From contig DJEL01000012.1 in the NCBI GenBank assembly GCA_002432425.1, positions 36,151 to 100,150 of the forward strand: DNA of 64,000 nucleotides, in the 5' to 3' direction. Shown here one piece after another: positions 1 through 7,961 of this stretch (the first letter of the stretch is position 1; each line of letters starts with the position of its first letter). Source of the stretch: Lachnospiraceae bacterium UBA5899 (GTDB lineage Bacteria > Bacillota > Clostridia > Lachnospirales > Lachnospiraceae). A program made the translations under genes and the position numbers. The notes beneath the pieces are model-generated. The model did no database searches. It was not told the DNA's origin and worked only from the letters and a program-made list of their open reading frames with translations.

Positions 1-239
1 CCATGGGCTGGGTCTGCGTCTTTGTATTCCGTGAACTCATCCATACGCTTTCCGTTCCGGCTTTCTGCTGGCTTTTGGCAGGCGGTATTATTTACACCGT
101 TGGCGGCATCATTTATGCCTTAAAGCTTCCTATTTTCAATGCGAAGCATGCAAACTTCGGCTCCCATGAAATTTTCCACCTGTTTGTCATGGCGGGCAGC
201 ATCTGCCACTTCATCTTCATGTACTGCTACGTGGCTTAA
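1..239 (+). CDS. trhA: Hemolysin III / PAQR family membrane protein, C-terminal part
   Basis: Only the last ~79 codons are in the window; the gene starts before base 1. The visible part holds two hydrophobic segments, the GGIIYxxGxxxY pattern and a terminal HEIFHLFVMxGS block with closely spaced histidines. That block is the signature of the last helices of bacterial hemolysin III (YqfA/TrhA), a seven-helix protein of the PAQR superfamily whose histidines bind a metal. Despite the name, the usual role is membrane energetics or lipid homeostasis rather than cell lysis. It ends just before a rho-independent terminator and is unlinked to the phosphate operon that follows. Confidence 0.9.
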   Translation, partial: MGWVCVFVFRELIHTLSVPAFCWLLAGGIIYTVGGIIYALKLPIFNAKHANFGSHEIFHLFVMAGSICHFIFMYCYVA

Positions 240-261
240 GAATAAAAATTATCATGTAAAG

Positions 262-292
262 GGCATCCGATGTAAAGTCGGGTGCCTTTTTT
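262..292 (+). terminator. Rho-independent terminator after the hemolysin III gene
   Basis: Stem GGCATCCGA (262-270) pairs with TCGGGTGCC (278-286), with one G-T pair and a 7-base loop. It is followed directly by a run of six T. It isolates the upstream gene from pstS. Confidence 0.85.
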
Positions 293-297
293 ATGCA

Positions 298-346
298 TTT
301 TACTACTTTACACCGATTTTACACCGGTCTGCTTTTTGACTTTACA
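298..346 (+). promoter_or_regulatory. PHO-box-like direct repeats in front of pstS
   Basis: TTTACA occurs at 307-312 and 318-323 with an 11-bp period (TTTACA-N5-TTTACA). A third copy at 341-346 lies about two periods further on, and a weaker TTTTAC is at 298-303. In Bacillus, PhoP dimers bind tandem TT(A/T/C)ACA-like hexamers with this spacing. The site precedes the phosphate operon, which encodes its own two-component pair, so autoregulation by phosphate limitation is the natural reading. I did not find a convincing -10 box, as expected for an activated promoter. Confidence 0.65.
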
Positions 347-416
347 AACCGATGCTACTCTTTTCTTGTAAACAAAAAAAGGCATTGCGCCGTAAAAAGA
401 AAAGAGGAATTACATT

Positions 417-1232
417 ATGAAAAAGAAAACAGTAGTCAGTTTAGCAGTTGCAACCATCCTTGCTTTAACCTCCTTAACCGGATGCGGAAACAGCAAGCTT
501 TCCGGAACCGTAGCAACCGACGGCTCCACCTCCATGGAAAAAGTAATCGGTGCTCTGGGCGAGTCCTTCATGAATGAAAACGACGGTATCCAGTTTACTT
601 ACAATCCCACCGGTTCCGGTTCCGGTATCACAGCCGTAGCCGAAGGCAGATGCGACATCGGTCTTTCCAGCCGTTCCTTAAAGGATGAAGAAAAGGCACA
701 GGGACTTACCGAAACCGTACTTGCACTGGACGGTATTGCCGTAGTCGTAAATCCCGAAAACCAGGTAAATGACTTAAGCATTGAGCAGATTGCTTCCATT
801 TACACCGGTGAAATTACCAACTGGAGCGAAGTCGGCGGTGCTGATGCAGAAATCGTAGTAATCGGCCGTGAAGCAGGAAGCGGTACCAGAGACGGTTTCG
901 AGTCCATTACCAAGACCTCTGAAAAATGCCAGTACCGTCAGGAACTTACTTCTACCGGTGATGTCATCACAACCGTAAGCCAGAACCCGGATGCCATCGG
1001 TTACACCTCCCTTTCCGCAGTAAAGGACAGCGTAAAAGCTCTCAGTGTCGGCGGTGTGGCTCCTTCCGAAGAAACCGTAAAAGACGGCAGCTATGCAATC
1101 CAGCGTCCCTTCGTTTTAGTAACCAAGGACGGTGTAAAGCTCTCTGATGCAGCACAGGCATTCTTTGACTATGTAACCAGTGACAAGGTTGCCGACATCA
1201 TTACCGACGCCGGTGTTGTACCTGTAAAATAA
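417..1232 (+). CDS. pstS: Phosphate ABC transporter substrate-binding lipoprotein PstS
   Basis: 271 residues. The N-terminus is a lipoprotein signal peptide: KKK, a hydrophobic stretch, then the lipobox LTGC with Cys at about residue 23, so the mature protein is tethered to the outer membrane face. The body has the PstS phosphate-binding motifs: DGSTSMEK near the start, PTGSGSGI, and REAGSGTRDGFE, whose Ser/Thr/Arg/Asp residues hydrogen-bond phosphate in this family. It binds inorganic phosphate and hands it to PstCA. The ribosome binding site AAGAGG (402-407) fixes the start. First gene of pstSCAB-phoU-phoPR, behind a PHO-like box. Confidence 0.96.
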   Translation: MKKKTVVSLAVATILALTSLTGCGNSKLSGTVATDGSTSMEKVIGALGESFMNENDGIQFTYNPTGSGSGITAVAEGRCDIGLSSRSLKDEEKAQGLTETVLALDGIAVVVNPENQVNDLSIEQIASIYTGEITNWSEVGGADAEIVVIGREAGSGTRDGFESITKTSEKCQYRQELTSTGDVITTVSQNPDAIGYTSLSAVKDSVKALSVGGVAPSEETVKDGSYAIQRPFVLVTKDGVKLSDAAQAFFDYVTSDKVADIITDAGVVPVK

Positions 1233-1281
1233 CCGTTTCTGAAATTCTCTGAAACAAAAAAAGAAAGGTATGAGGATTTGT

Positions 1282-2145
1282 ATGAAAAAACAACGAGCTT
1301 TTGAACGAATTGTAGCAGGTATCTTCCTGATTCTGGGAATGATTACCGTAGTATCCGTACTTCTGATTACCATATACTTAGTGATAGCCGGGGTTCCGGC
1401 TATCCGCAAAATCGGACTGATTTCCTTTTTATTCGGGAAAGAATGGCATTCTACGGCTGCAACCCCTGAGTTCGGCATCCTCCCTTTTATTTTAACCAGT
1501 ATTTACGGTACGCTCTGTGCCGTAATACTGGGAGCCCCTATTGGATTTTTAACAGCCGTGTTTCTTTCCAAGATGGCTCCCTGCAATCTGCGCCGCGCCG
1601 TAGAAACCGCCGTCAGTCTGTTAGCCGGAATTCCTTCCGTTGTATATGGTCTGGTGGGTATGCTGATTTTGGTGCCTGCCATCCGTAATCTGTTTCATAT
1701 TCCCGACGGTGCCAGCCTCCTTGCCGCCATCGTTGTACTGGCAATCATGGTACTGCCGTCCATCATCAAGGTTTCCTTAAATGCTCTGGACGCCGTACCG
1801 AAAGAATACGAAGAGGCTTCCCTTGCATTGGGAGCCACGCCGGTGGAAACCTACTTCAAGGTATCCGTTCCGGCAGCAAAAAGCGGTATTGCCGCAGCCA
1901 TCGTTTTAGGTGTTGGCCGTGCCATCGGCGAAGCCATGGCGGTCATGATGGTATCCGGCAACGTGCCCAATATGCCTTCCCTTTTCCAGAGCGTCCGTTT
2001 CTTAACGACAGCGGTAGCCAGTGAAATGTCCTACTCCTCCGGTCTGCAGAGACAGGCTCTGTTCTCCATTGCTCTGGTATTGTTCTTCTTTATTATGCTG
2101 ATTAACGCAACCTTAAACTTTTTCCTGAAACGGAAAAAAGACTAA
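1282..2145 (+). CDS. pstC: Phosphate ABC transporter permease PstC
   Basis: 287 residues from the chosen ATG. An in-frame ATG 12 bases upstream (1270) is less likely because its SD would touch it, whereas GAGG at 1272-1275 is well spaced from 1282. Six predicted membrane helices; the conserved LAGIPSVVYGLVGM block and the EEASLALGATPVET loop, which contacts the ATPase, are both clear PstC/PstA hallmarks. With PstA it forms the channel that moves phosphate inward from PstS, powered by PstB. It follows pstS by about 50 bases with no terminator, so it is cotranscribed. Confidence 0.95.
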   Translation: MKKQRAFERIVAGIFLILGMITVVSVLLITIYLVIAGVPAIRKIGLISFLFGKEWHSTAATPEFGILPFILTSIYGTLCAVILGAPIGFLTAVFLSKMAPCNLRRAVETAVSLLAGIPSVVYGLVGMLILVPAIRNLFHIPDGASLLAAIVVLAIMVLPSIIKVSLNALDAVPKEYEEASLALGATPVETYFKVSVPAAKSGIAAAIVLGVGRAIGEAMAVMMVSGNVPNMPSLFQSVRFLTTAVASEMSYSSGLQRQALFSIALVLFFFIMLINATLNFFLKRKKD

Positions 2146-2150
2146 CCAAA

Positions 2151-2172
2151 TGCCTGTCTTTCGCGACAGGCA
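2151..2172 (+). other. Intercistronic hairpin between pstC and pstA
   Basis: TGCCTGTC (2151-2158) and GACAGGCA (2165-2172) form a perfect 8-bp stem with a 6-base loop. It lies between the pstC stop and the pstA ribosome binding site and has no T-run. This fits an mRNA stability or processing element that adjusts permease stoichiometry rather than a terminator. Confidence 0.6.
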
Positions 2173-2198
2173 GAAAACAGAAAGGTCCGAAGATTTCT

Positions 2199-3062
2199 AT
2201 GAAGAAAACCTCTCTTTCCACAAGCAGAAAAATCTATATCGGCATCATGAAAGCCCTCATGTGGGTTTCCGTACTGTTCACCTGTGCGCTGGTTCTGTTC
2301 CTGATTATCTATGTACTCTTTAAGGGATTTCCCCACATTACCTGGAAATTCCTCACCACAAAGCCCAGCTACCTTACAGATGAAATCGGCATCCTGCCCG
2401 ATATTTTGAATACGATTTACATCATACTGGCAACGCTTCTTCTGGTTCTCCCCTTAGGAGTCGGTGCTGCCGTGTACCTGACGGAATATGCTAAGAACAA
2501 AAAGATTGTAACCCTGATTGAATATGCCGCCGAAACCCTTTCCGGCATCCCTTCCATTATATACGGTCTGGTGGGCATGCTTTTCTTCTGCCAGTTTTTA
2601 TCCATGAAAACATCCCTGTTGGCGGGCGCCATGACACTGGTTATCATGAACCTTCCCACCGTCATGCGGACCACGCAGGAAAGCTTAAAGACTGTTCCCC
2701 AGAGCTACCGGGAAGGTGCTTTCGGACTGGGCGCCGGTAAATGGCGTGTCATCCGCACGGTGGTACTCCCCGGTTGTATCGACGGTGTGGTAACCGGTCT
2801 TATCCTCTCCGTAGGACGTATCATCGGTGAATCGGCTGCCCTGCTTTTCACGGCAGGTTTTGCCCATGCCTTAAACGATATTTTCCACGGACTTACCAGT
2901 TCCGGTGCCACGCTTACCGTTGCTCTTTACGTGTACGCCAAAGAGCAGGGTGATTTCGATACCGCCTTTGCCATTGCCGCCATTCTGATGATTATGACAC
3001 TGATTATCAATCTGCTGGCTGATTTTGCAGGCAGATATTTCAAGAAAAAGAACGCCGGCTGA
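2199..3062 (+). CDS. pstA: Phosphate ABC transporter permease PstA
   Basis: 287 residues, six hydrophobic segments. The internal block TLSGIPSIIYGLVGMLFF mirrors the PstC motif, and the loop YREGAFGLGAGKWRVIRTVV is the EAA-type segment that couples to the ATPase. It pairs with PstC to form the phosphate channel. AGAAAGG upstream serves as ribosome binding site, 53 bases after pstC and behind an intercistronic hairpin. Length and order (S-C-A-B-U) are canonical. Confidence 0.95.
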   Translation: MKKTSLSTSRKIYIGIMKALMWVSVLFTCALVLFLIIYVLFKGFPHITWKFLTTKPSYLTDEIGILPDILNTIYIILATLLLVLPLGVGAAVYLTEYAKNKKIVTLIEYAAETLSGIPSIIYGLVGMLFFCQFLSMKTSLLAGAMTLVIMNLPTVMRTTQESLKTVPQSYREGAFGLGAGKWRVIRTVVLPGCIDGVVTGLILSVGRIIGESAALLFTAGFAHALNDIFHGLTSSGATLTVALYVYAKEQGDFDTAFAIAAILMIMTLIINLLADFAGRYFKKKNAG

Positions 3063-3088
3063 TTTTCCGGTATAAAAGGAGATTTCCT

Positions 3089-3844
3089 ATGAAAGACATT
3101 ATTACCGTTAAAGACCTCTGCCTCTGGTACGGAAATACCCAGGCACTGAAAAACATTGAAATCGGCATTAAGGAAAATGCCATTACCGCTTTAATCGGAC
3201 CCTCCGGCTGCGGCAAGTCCACTTTCTTAAAGACCTTAAACCGCATGAACGACCTGGTTCCCGATGTCAAAATCACCGGAAAAGTGGAATATGACGGCAA
3301 GGACATTTTTGCTCCCGGCGTGGACGTCAACGAGCTGCGCCGCGATATCGGCATGGTGTTCCAGAAGCCCAATCCTTTTCCCATGAGTGTCTATGACAAT
3401 ATCGCCTACGGTCCCCGTATCCACGGCATCAAAAATAAGGCAAAGTTAGATGAAATCGTGGAGGAGTCCTTAAAGGACGCCGCTATCTGGGATGAATTAA
3501 AGGACCGCTTAAAGAAATCCGCTCTCGGTCTTTCCGGCGGTCAGCAGCAGAGACTCTGTATCGCAAGAGCGCTGGCTGTCAGCCCCAAAGTGCTTCTTAT
3601 GGATGAGCCCACCAGTGCGCTGGACCCCATTTCCACTTCCAAAATCGAAGACCTTGCCATGGAATTAAAGAAGAAATACACGATTGTCATTGTTACGCAT
3701 AACATGCAGCAGGCTGCCCGTATTTCCGACCAGACCGCTTTCTTCCTTCTGGGAAATCTGATTGAGTACAATGACACCGAAAAGCTTTTTGCAAATCCGA
3801 ACGACAAACGGACGGAAGACTATATTACAGGGAGGTTTGGCTGA
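3089..3844 (+). CDS. pstB: Phosphate ABC transporter ATPase PstB
   Basis: 251 residues, cytoplasmic ATPase. Walker A GPSGCGKST at about residue 36, a Q-loop (VFQKPNPFPMSVYDN, the PstB-specific version), signature LSGGQQQR, Walker B VLLMDEPTSALDP and the switch histidine in IVTHNMQQA are all intact. It energises phosphate uptake through PstCA. The stop codon overlaps the phoU start by one base (TGATG), implying translational coupling. Confidence 0.97.
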   Translation: MKDIITVKDLCLWYGNTQALKNIEIGIKENAITALIGPSGCGKSTFLKTLNRMNDLVPDVKITGKVEYDGKDIFAPGVDVNELRRDIGMVFQKPNPFPMSVYDNIAYGPRIHGIKNKAKLDEIVEESLKDAAIWDELKDRLKKSALGLSGGQQQRLCIARALAVSPKVLLMDEPTSALDPISTSKIEDLAMELKKKYTIVIVTHNMQQAARISDQTAFFLLGNLIEYNDTEKLFANPNDKRTEDYITGRFG

Positions 3845-4497
3845 TGCGCAACAAATTCGACGAACAGTTAAAGCTGTTAAACAAAAATCTTATCGAAATG
3901 GGCTCTCTGTGCCAGGAATCCATTTCTTTATCCGCACTGGCACTGATGGAGGGAAAGCCCGAAAAATGCAAAAAGGTCATTCCCATTACCGAAGAAATCG
4001 ACCATATGGAGCGGAGCATCGAATCCATCTGCTTAAAAATGCTTTTACAGCAGCAACCTGTGGCAAGGGACTTGCGCCAAATCTCCGCAGCGCTTAAAAT
4101 GATTACAGACATGGACAGAATCGGCGTGCAGGCAGCCGACATTGCCGATATCATTACGTTCTTAAACGGCAGAACCGGCGAAGAATGCTCCTACATTCAG
4201 CATATGGCAAAATCCACCATCCAGATGGTTACAGACAGTATCGATGCCTATGTAAAGCAGGACCCGCTGCTCGCCCAGAAGGTCATCGTGGATGACGATA
4301 TTGTGGACGACGATTTTTCCAAGGCCAAGAATTTCTTAATTGATATGATTAGCCAGAATACGGCTGACGGGGAATATGCCATGGATTTACTGATGATTGC
4401 CAAGTATTTTGAACGTATCGGCGATCACGCGGTAAACATTGCCGAATGGGTGCAGTTCTCTGTCACCGGCGTGCATAAAGGAGAAGCAGAACTATGA
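3844..4497 (+). CDS. phoU: Phosphate signalling protein PhoU
   Basis: 217 residues, all-helical, with two PhoU repeats. The metal-binding ExxxD-type motifs typical of PhoU are present in each half (EEIDHMERSIESICLKML in the first; YFERIGDHAVNIAEW in the second). PhoU links Pst transporter status to the sensor kinase and dampens phosphate uptake and Pho signalling when phosphate is plentiful. GGAGG at 3831-3835, inside pstB, supplies the ribosome binding site. It overlaps the regulator gene by four bases (ATGA). Confidence 0.95.
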   Translation: MRNKFDEQLKLLNKNLIEMGSLCQESISLSALALMEGKPEKCKKVIPITEEIDHMERSIESICLKMLLQQQPVARDLRQISAALKMITDMDRIGVQAADIADIITFLNGRTGEECSYIQHMAKSTIQMVTDSIDAYVKQDPLLAQKVIVDDDIVDDDFSKAKNFLIDMISQNTADGEYAMDLLMIAKYFERIGDHAVNIAEWVQFSVTGVHKGEAEL

Positions 4498-5168
4498 TTT
4501 GGTGTGTGGACGACGACAGTGCCATCAGGGATATTGAAGTGTATACCTTAAATGCCACAGGATTTGAAGCAAAGGGCTTTGCAGACGGGGTTTCCATGCT
4601 ACATGCCCTTTCCGAGGAAAAACCGCAGCTTATTATCCTGGATATCATGATGCCGGAATTGGACGGCGTGGAAGTGTTGAAAAGGCTTCGCACCATGCCG
4701 GAGACCCAGAAAATTCCCGTTATTATGGCAACTGCCAAGGGCATGGAATATGATAAAATCCAGAGTCTGGACTTAGGCGCCGACGATTATCTGGTAAAGC
4801 CCTTCGGCGTTATGGAACTGGTTTCCCGTGTGAAAGCTGTTCTTCGCCGCTGTGAGGATACCGTGCCCACCCAAACCCTTTCCCTACTGGGCATTACCAT
4901 GCAGGTTGACAACCGCGTGGTAACCGTGGACGGTGAAACAGTTGCCCTCACCTACAAGGAATTTGAACTGCTACACCTGTTTTTATCCCACGTCGGTGTG
5001 GTTTTTTCCCGTGAAAAACTGCTGAATGCCGTATGGGGCGTGGATTACTACGGGGAGACCCGCACCGTGGATATGCACATCAAAACCTTACGAAAAAAAC
5101 TTGGAAAATACGGCTCAATGATTAAAACCGTAATCAGTGTCGGATACAGAATGGAGGCATCTTTATGA
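4494..5168 (+). CDS. phoP: OmpR-type response regulator of the phosphate operon (PhoP/PhoB-like)
   Basis: 224 residues. Receiver domain 1-115 with the acidic triad DDD at 6-8, the phospho-acceptor Asp50 in LIILDIMMPELDG, and the conserved KPFG lysine. The C-terminal winged helix (about 125-220) carries the OmpR features KEFELLHLF, VFSREKLLNAVWG and TVDMHIKTLRKKLG. It should bind direct repeats such as those upstream of pstS. Four-base overlaps with both phoU and the kinase gene mean the whole system is made from one transcript. I give the symbol from context; the family alone does not fix the signal. Confidence 0.85.
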   Translation: MIWCVDDDSAIRDIEVYTLNATGFEAKGFADGVSMLHALSEEKPQLIILDIMMPELDGVEVLKRLRTMPETQKIPVIMATAKGMEYDKIQSLDLGADDYLVKPFGVMELVSRVKAVLRRCEDTVPTQTLSLLGITMQVDNRVVTVDGETVALTYKEFELLHLFLSHVGVVFSREKLLNAVWGVDYYGETRTVDMHIKTLRKKLGKYGSMIKTVISVGYRMEASL

Positions 5169-6823
5169 CAAAGAAAATATTTCATTCCATCCTTTTAGTA
5201 GCCTGCACGGTGCTTCTTGCCTGCTACCTTGTCATACTGACTTCCTTAAACGATTATTTTACCTCTTTAAGGAAATCCCAGTTGAAAACCCAGTTAAGCT
5301 TTGCCTCGACCGCCGTGGAGGACGAGGGTATCGAATATTTGAAAAATGTGGAAAACGGTGAATACCGCCTTACTCTCATTGATACGGACGGCACCGTCCT
5401 TTATGATACCGATGCAGATACCGCTGTCATGGAAAACCATAGCGACAGAAGGGAATTTCAGGAGGCTTTCCTCTCCGGCTACGGAGAGTCCCACCGCTAT
5501 TCCCGCACCCTTACGGAACAGACCTATTATTTTGCTAAGAAGCTCTCCGATGGCAGGGTGCTCCGTATTTCCACCAGTCAGGTAACCATTGTTTCTCTCC
5601 TGCTTGGTATGCTGCAGCCGCTTTTGGTCATTGCATTCCTTGCCATCCTGCTTTCCGTTTTCCTGGCAAAGCGCGCTTCCCGAAATCTGGTAAAGCCTTT
5701 AAACAATCTGGATTTGAACGACCCGCTTTCCAATGATGTGTACGAGGAATTGAGCCCACTGCTCCGCCATATGGCACAGCAGAACAAACAGATTGCCCTG
5801 CAGATGAATGAACTTTCCCGGAGCCAGAACGAATTTAACGCCATTACTTCCAACATGAGTGAAGGCTTAATCGTCTTAAATAAGGACGGTGTGGTAGTCA
5901 GTCTGAATACCGCCGCCCGGAAGATTTTTGAAGCGGAAGAAGACAGCATTGGCAAGGATTTTCTTACCATAGACCGTACACCCGAAATCAGCCGCGCCAT
6001 CAAGGAAACCCTGTCCGGCAAGAAACAGGAGCTTGAATACAAAAAGAACGGCAGAAATTACGAATTGTGCATCAACAAGATTGTGGAAAAGGACGAGGTT
6101 ATCGGTGTGCTTTTACTCGCCATCGACAATACCGAAAAAATACAGGCGGAGCAGAACCGCAGAGAGTTTACCGCCAATGTTTCCCATGAGCTGAAAACCC
6201 CGCTCCAGTCCATTATCGGCAGCGCCGACCTAATCGAAAGCGGCCTTGTAAAGCCGGAGGATATGCCACGCTTTATCGGTCATATCAAGACGGATGCGGC
6301 ACGGCTGGTGTCCTTGGTCAGCGACATCATCCGCCTGTCCCAGCTTGATGAAAATACGGAAATGAGCTGGGAAAATGTGGATGCCCTCTCCGTTGCGAAA
6401 GAGGCGCTGGAAATGGTGGGACCCATTGCGGAAAGCCGCAACATTTCCCTGACAATAGAAGGGGAGCCTGCCCCGCTTACAAGCGTTCACAAGCTCCTCT
6501 ATGATATCATTTATAATCTATGCGACAATGCCGTAAAGTACAACAAAGAAGGCGGCTTTGTCAAAGTAAATGTAAAAACTGCCGGTGGCAAAGTACAGGT
6601 TGCCGTCAGCGACAACGGTGTAGGAATTGCTCCCGTCGACCAGTCCCGCGTATTTGAGCGCTTCTACCGGGTGGACAAAAGCCACTCCCGTGAAAGTGGC
6701 GGCACCGGTCTCGGTCTTTCCATTGTTAAGCATGCCGTAGCCTACTTAAAAGGAAGCATCTCCTTAGAGAGTACCTTAGGAAAGGGAACCACCATTACGG
6801 TTTCGTTCCCTGCAGAAAAGTAA
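5165..6823 (+). CDS. phoR: Membrane sensor histidine kinase of the phosphate operon (PhoR-like)
   Basis: 552 residues: N-terminal membrane helix (~5-27), an extracytoplasmic segment of ~120 residues, a second helix (~143-168), a linker, a PAS domain (~220-320), a HisKA domain with the phospho-acceptor His341 in NVSHELKTPLQS, and an HATPase domain with N box (NLCDNAVKYN), G1 (DNGVGI), F box and G2 (GGTGLGLS). It phosphorylates the regulator encoded four bases upstream. Kinase and PhoU are on one operon, as expected when PhoU and Pst report phosphate status to PhoR. The stop lies 6 bases from the convergent galE stop, with no terminator visible between. Confidence 0.88.
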   Translation: MTKKIFHSILLVACTVLLACYLVILTSLNDYFTSLRKSQLKTQLSFASTAVEDEGIEYLKNVENGEYRLTLIDTDGTVLYDTDADTAVMENHSDRREFQEAFLSGYGESHRYSRTLTEQTYYFAKKLSDGRVLRISTSQVTIVSLLLGMLQPLLVIAFLAILLSVFLAKRASRNLVKPLNNLDLNDPLSNDVYEELSPLLRHMAQQNKQIALQMNELSRSQNEFNAITSNMSEGLIVLNKDGVVVSLNTAARKIFEAEEDSIGKDFLTIDRTPEISRAIKETLSGKKQELEYKKNGRNYELCINKIVEKDEVIGVLLLAIDNTEKIQAEQNRREFTANVSHELKTPLQSIIGSADLIESGLVKPEDMPRFIGHIKTDAARLVSLVSDIIRLSQLDENTEMSWENVDALSVAKEALEMVGPIAESRNISLTIEGEPAPLTSVHKLLYDIIYNLCDNAVKYNKEGGFVKVNVKTAGGKVQVAVSDNGVGIAPVDQSRVFERFYRVDKSHSRESGGTGLGLSIVKHAVAYLKGSISLESTLGKGTTITVSFPAEK

Positions 6824-6829
6824 TCCCCA

Positions 6830-7840
6830 TTAATAACCGTTGGGGTTGCTACTCTGCCATCTCCAGGAGTCCTCGCACATTTCCTTAATTCCGTACTGTG
6901 CTTTCCAGCCCAGTTCCTTCCATGCCTTGTCTGCATTGGAATAGTTTACCGGAATATCGCCCGCACGTCTGGGCTTGAATTCAAAGGGAATGGTAATGCC
7001 CGTGGCTGCTTCAAAATTATGGATCACATCCAGAACACTGTATCCAATGCCGGTTCCCAGATTGTAAATATCGAGGCCGGCATTTTTTTTCAGTCTTTCC
7101 AGCGCCTTTACGTGACCGGTTGCCAGGTCGAGTACGTGAATGTAGTCGCGGATGCAGGTGCCGTCCGGCGTGGGATAATCGTTGCCGAACACGCCTAACT
7201 TCGGCAGCTTTCCAACCGCTACCTGGGTAATATAGGGCATCAGATTGTTGGGAATGCCGTTGGGATTTTCGCCAATCTTTCCGCTCTTGTGCGCACCGAT
7301 GGGATTAAAGTAACGGAGCAGGATGACATTCCATACAGGGTCTGCCTTCTGGATATCGGTTAAAATCTGCTCCAGCATGGACTTCGTCCAGCCGTAAGGG
7401 TTGGTGCAGCTTCCTTTCGGAGTTTCTTCCGTAACAGGTACTTTTTCCGGTTCACCGTAAACGGTTGCGGAGGAGGAGAAAATGATATTCTTTACATTGT
7501 GTTTTCTCATCACATCCAGCAAAATCAGGGTACCCGTGATATTGTTGTTGTAGTATTCCCAGGGCTTCTGTACGGACTCTCCGACTGCCTTTAAGCCTGC
7601 GAAGTGAATGACCGCTTCAATCTTTTCTTTGGCGAAAATTTCTTCCGTCGCCTCTCTGTCCAGAATGTCTGCCTTATAAAAAGTAAGGGTTTTTCCGGTA
7701 ATCTCCTGTACTCTTTCCAGTGCCACTTCGCTGGAATTGCTCAGGTTATCCATAACCACTACGTCATAGCCTGCATTCTGTAATTCTATTACGGTATGGC
7801 TGCCGATATAACCGGCGCCGCCTGTTACCAAAATTGCCAT
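6830..7840 (-). CDS. galE: UDP-glucose 4-epimerase
   Basis: 336 residues, the usual GalE length. An extended SDR: the NAD-binding GGAGYIGSH at the N-terminus, NLSNS after beta-2, the catalytic Ser (FSSSATVYG) and YGWTK with the YxxxK pair, and the sugar-binding stretch RYFNPIGAHKSGKIGE. It interconverts UDP-glucose and UDP-galactose for galactose use and surface polymers. It lies just downstream of a UTP-glucose-1-phosphate uridylyltransferase-like gene on the same strand, so precursor and epimerase are encoded together. It also has its own promoter in the 120-base gap. Confidence 0.96.
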   Translation of the reverse strand: MAILVTGGAGYIGSHTVIELQNAGYDVVVMDNLSNSSEVALERVQEITGKTLTFYKADILDREATEEIFAKEKIEAVIHFAGLKAVGESVQKPWEYYNNNITGTLILLDVMRKHNVKNIIFSSSATVYGEPEKVPVTEETPKGSCTNPYGWTKSMLEQILTDIQKADPVWNVILLRYFNPIGAHKSGKIGENPNGIPNNLMPYITQVAVGKLPKLGVFGNDYPTPDGTCIRDYIHVLDLATGHVKALERLKKNAGLDIYNLGTGIGYSVLDVIHNFEAATGITIPFEFKPRRAGDIPVNYSNADKAWKELGWKAQYGIKEMCEDSWRWQSSNPNGY

Positions 7841-7923
7841 AGTAAATTCCTGCCTTTCCTCACCTGCAACCCCCCGGTACTCACAAGGGCGCGTGTGAAA
7901 TCATATTTGTTTTGTATACATTA

Positions 7924-7952
7924 AGTGTAGCTGATTTTACACACCTTAACAA
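7924..7952 (-). promoter_or_regulatory. SigA-type promoter for galE
   Basis: On the minus strand TTGTTA (7952-7947), 17 bases, then TACACT (7929-7924), about 85 bases upstream of the galE start. Spacing is ideal and both hexamers are near consensus. Confidence 0.55.
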
Positions 7953-7961
7953 CTTTAAATT

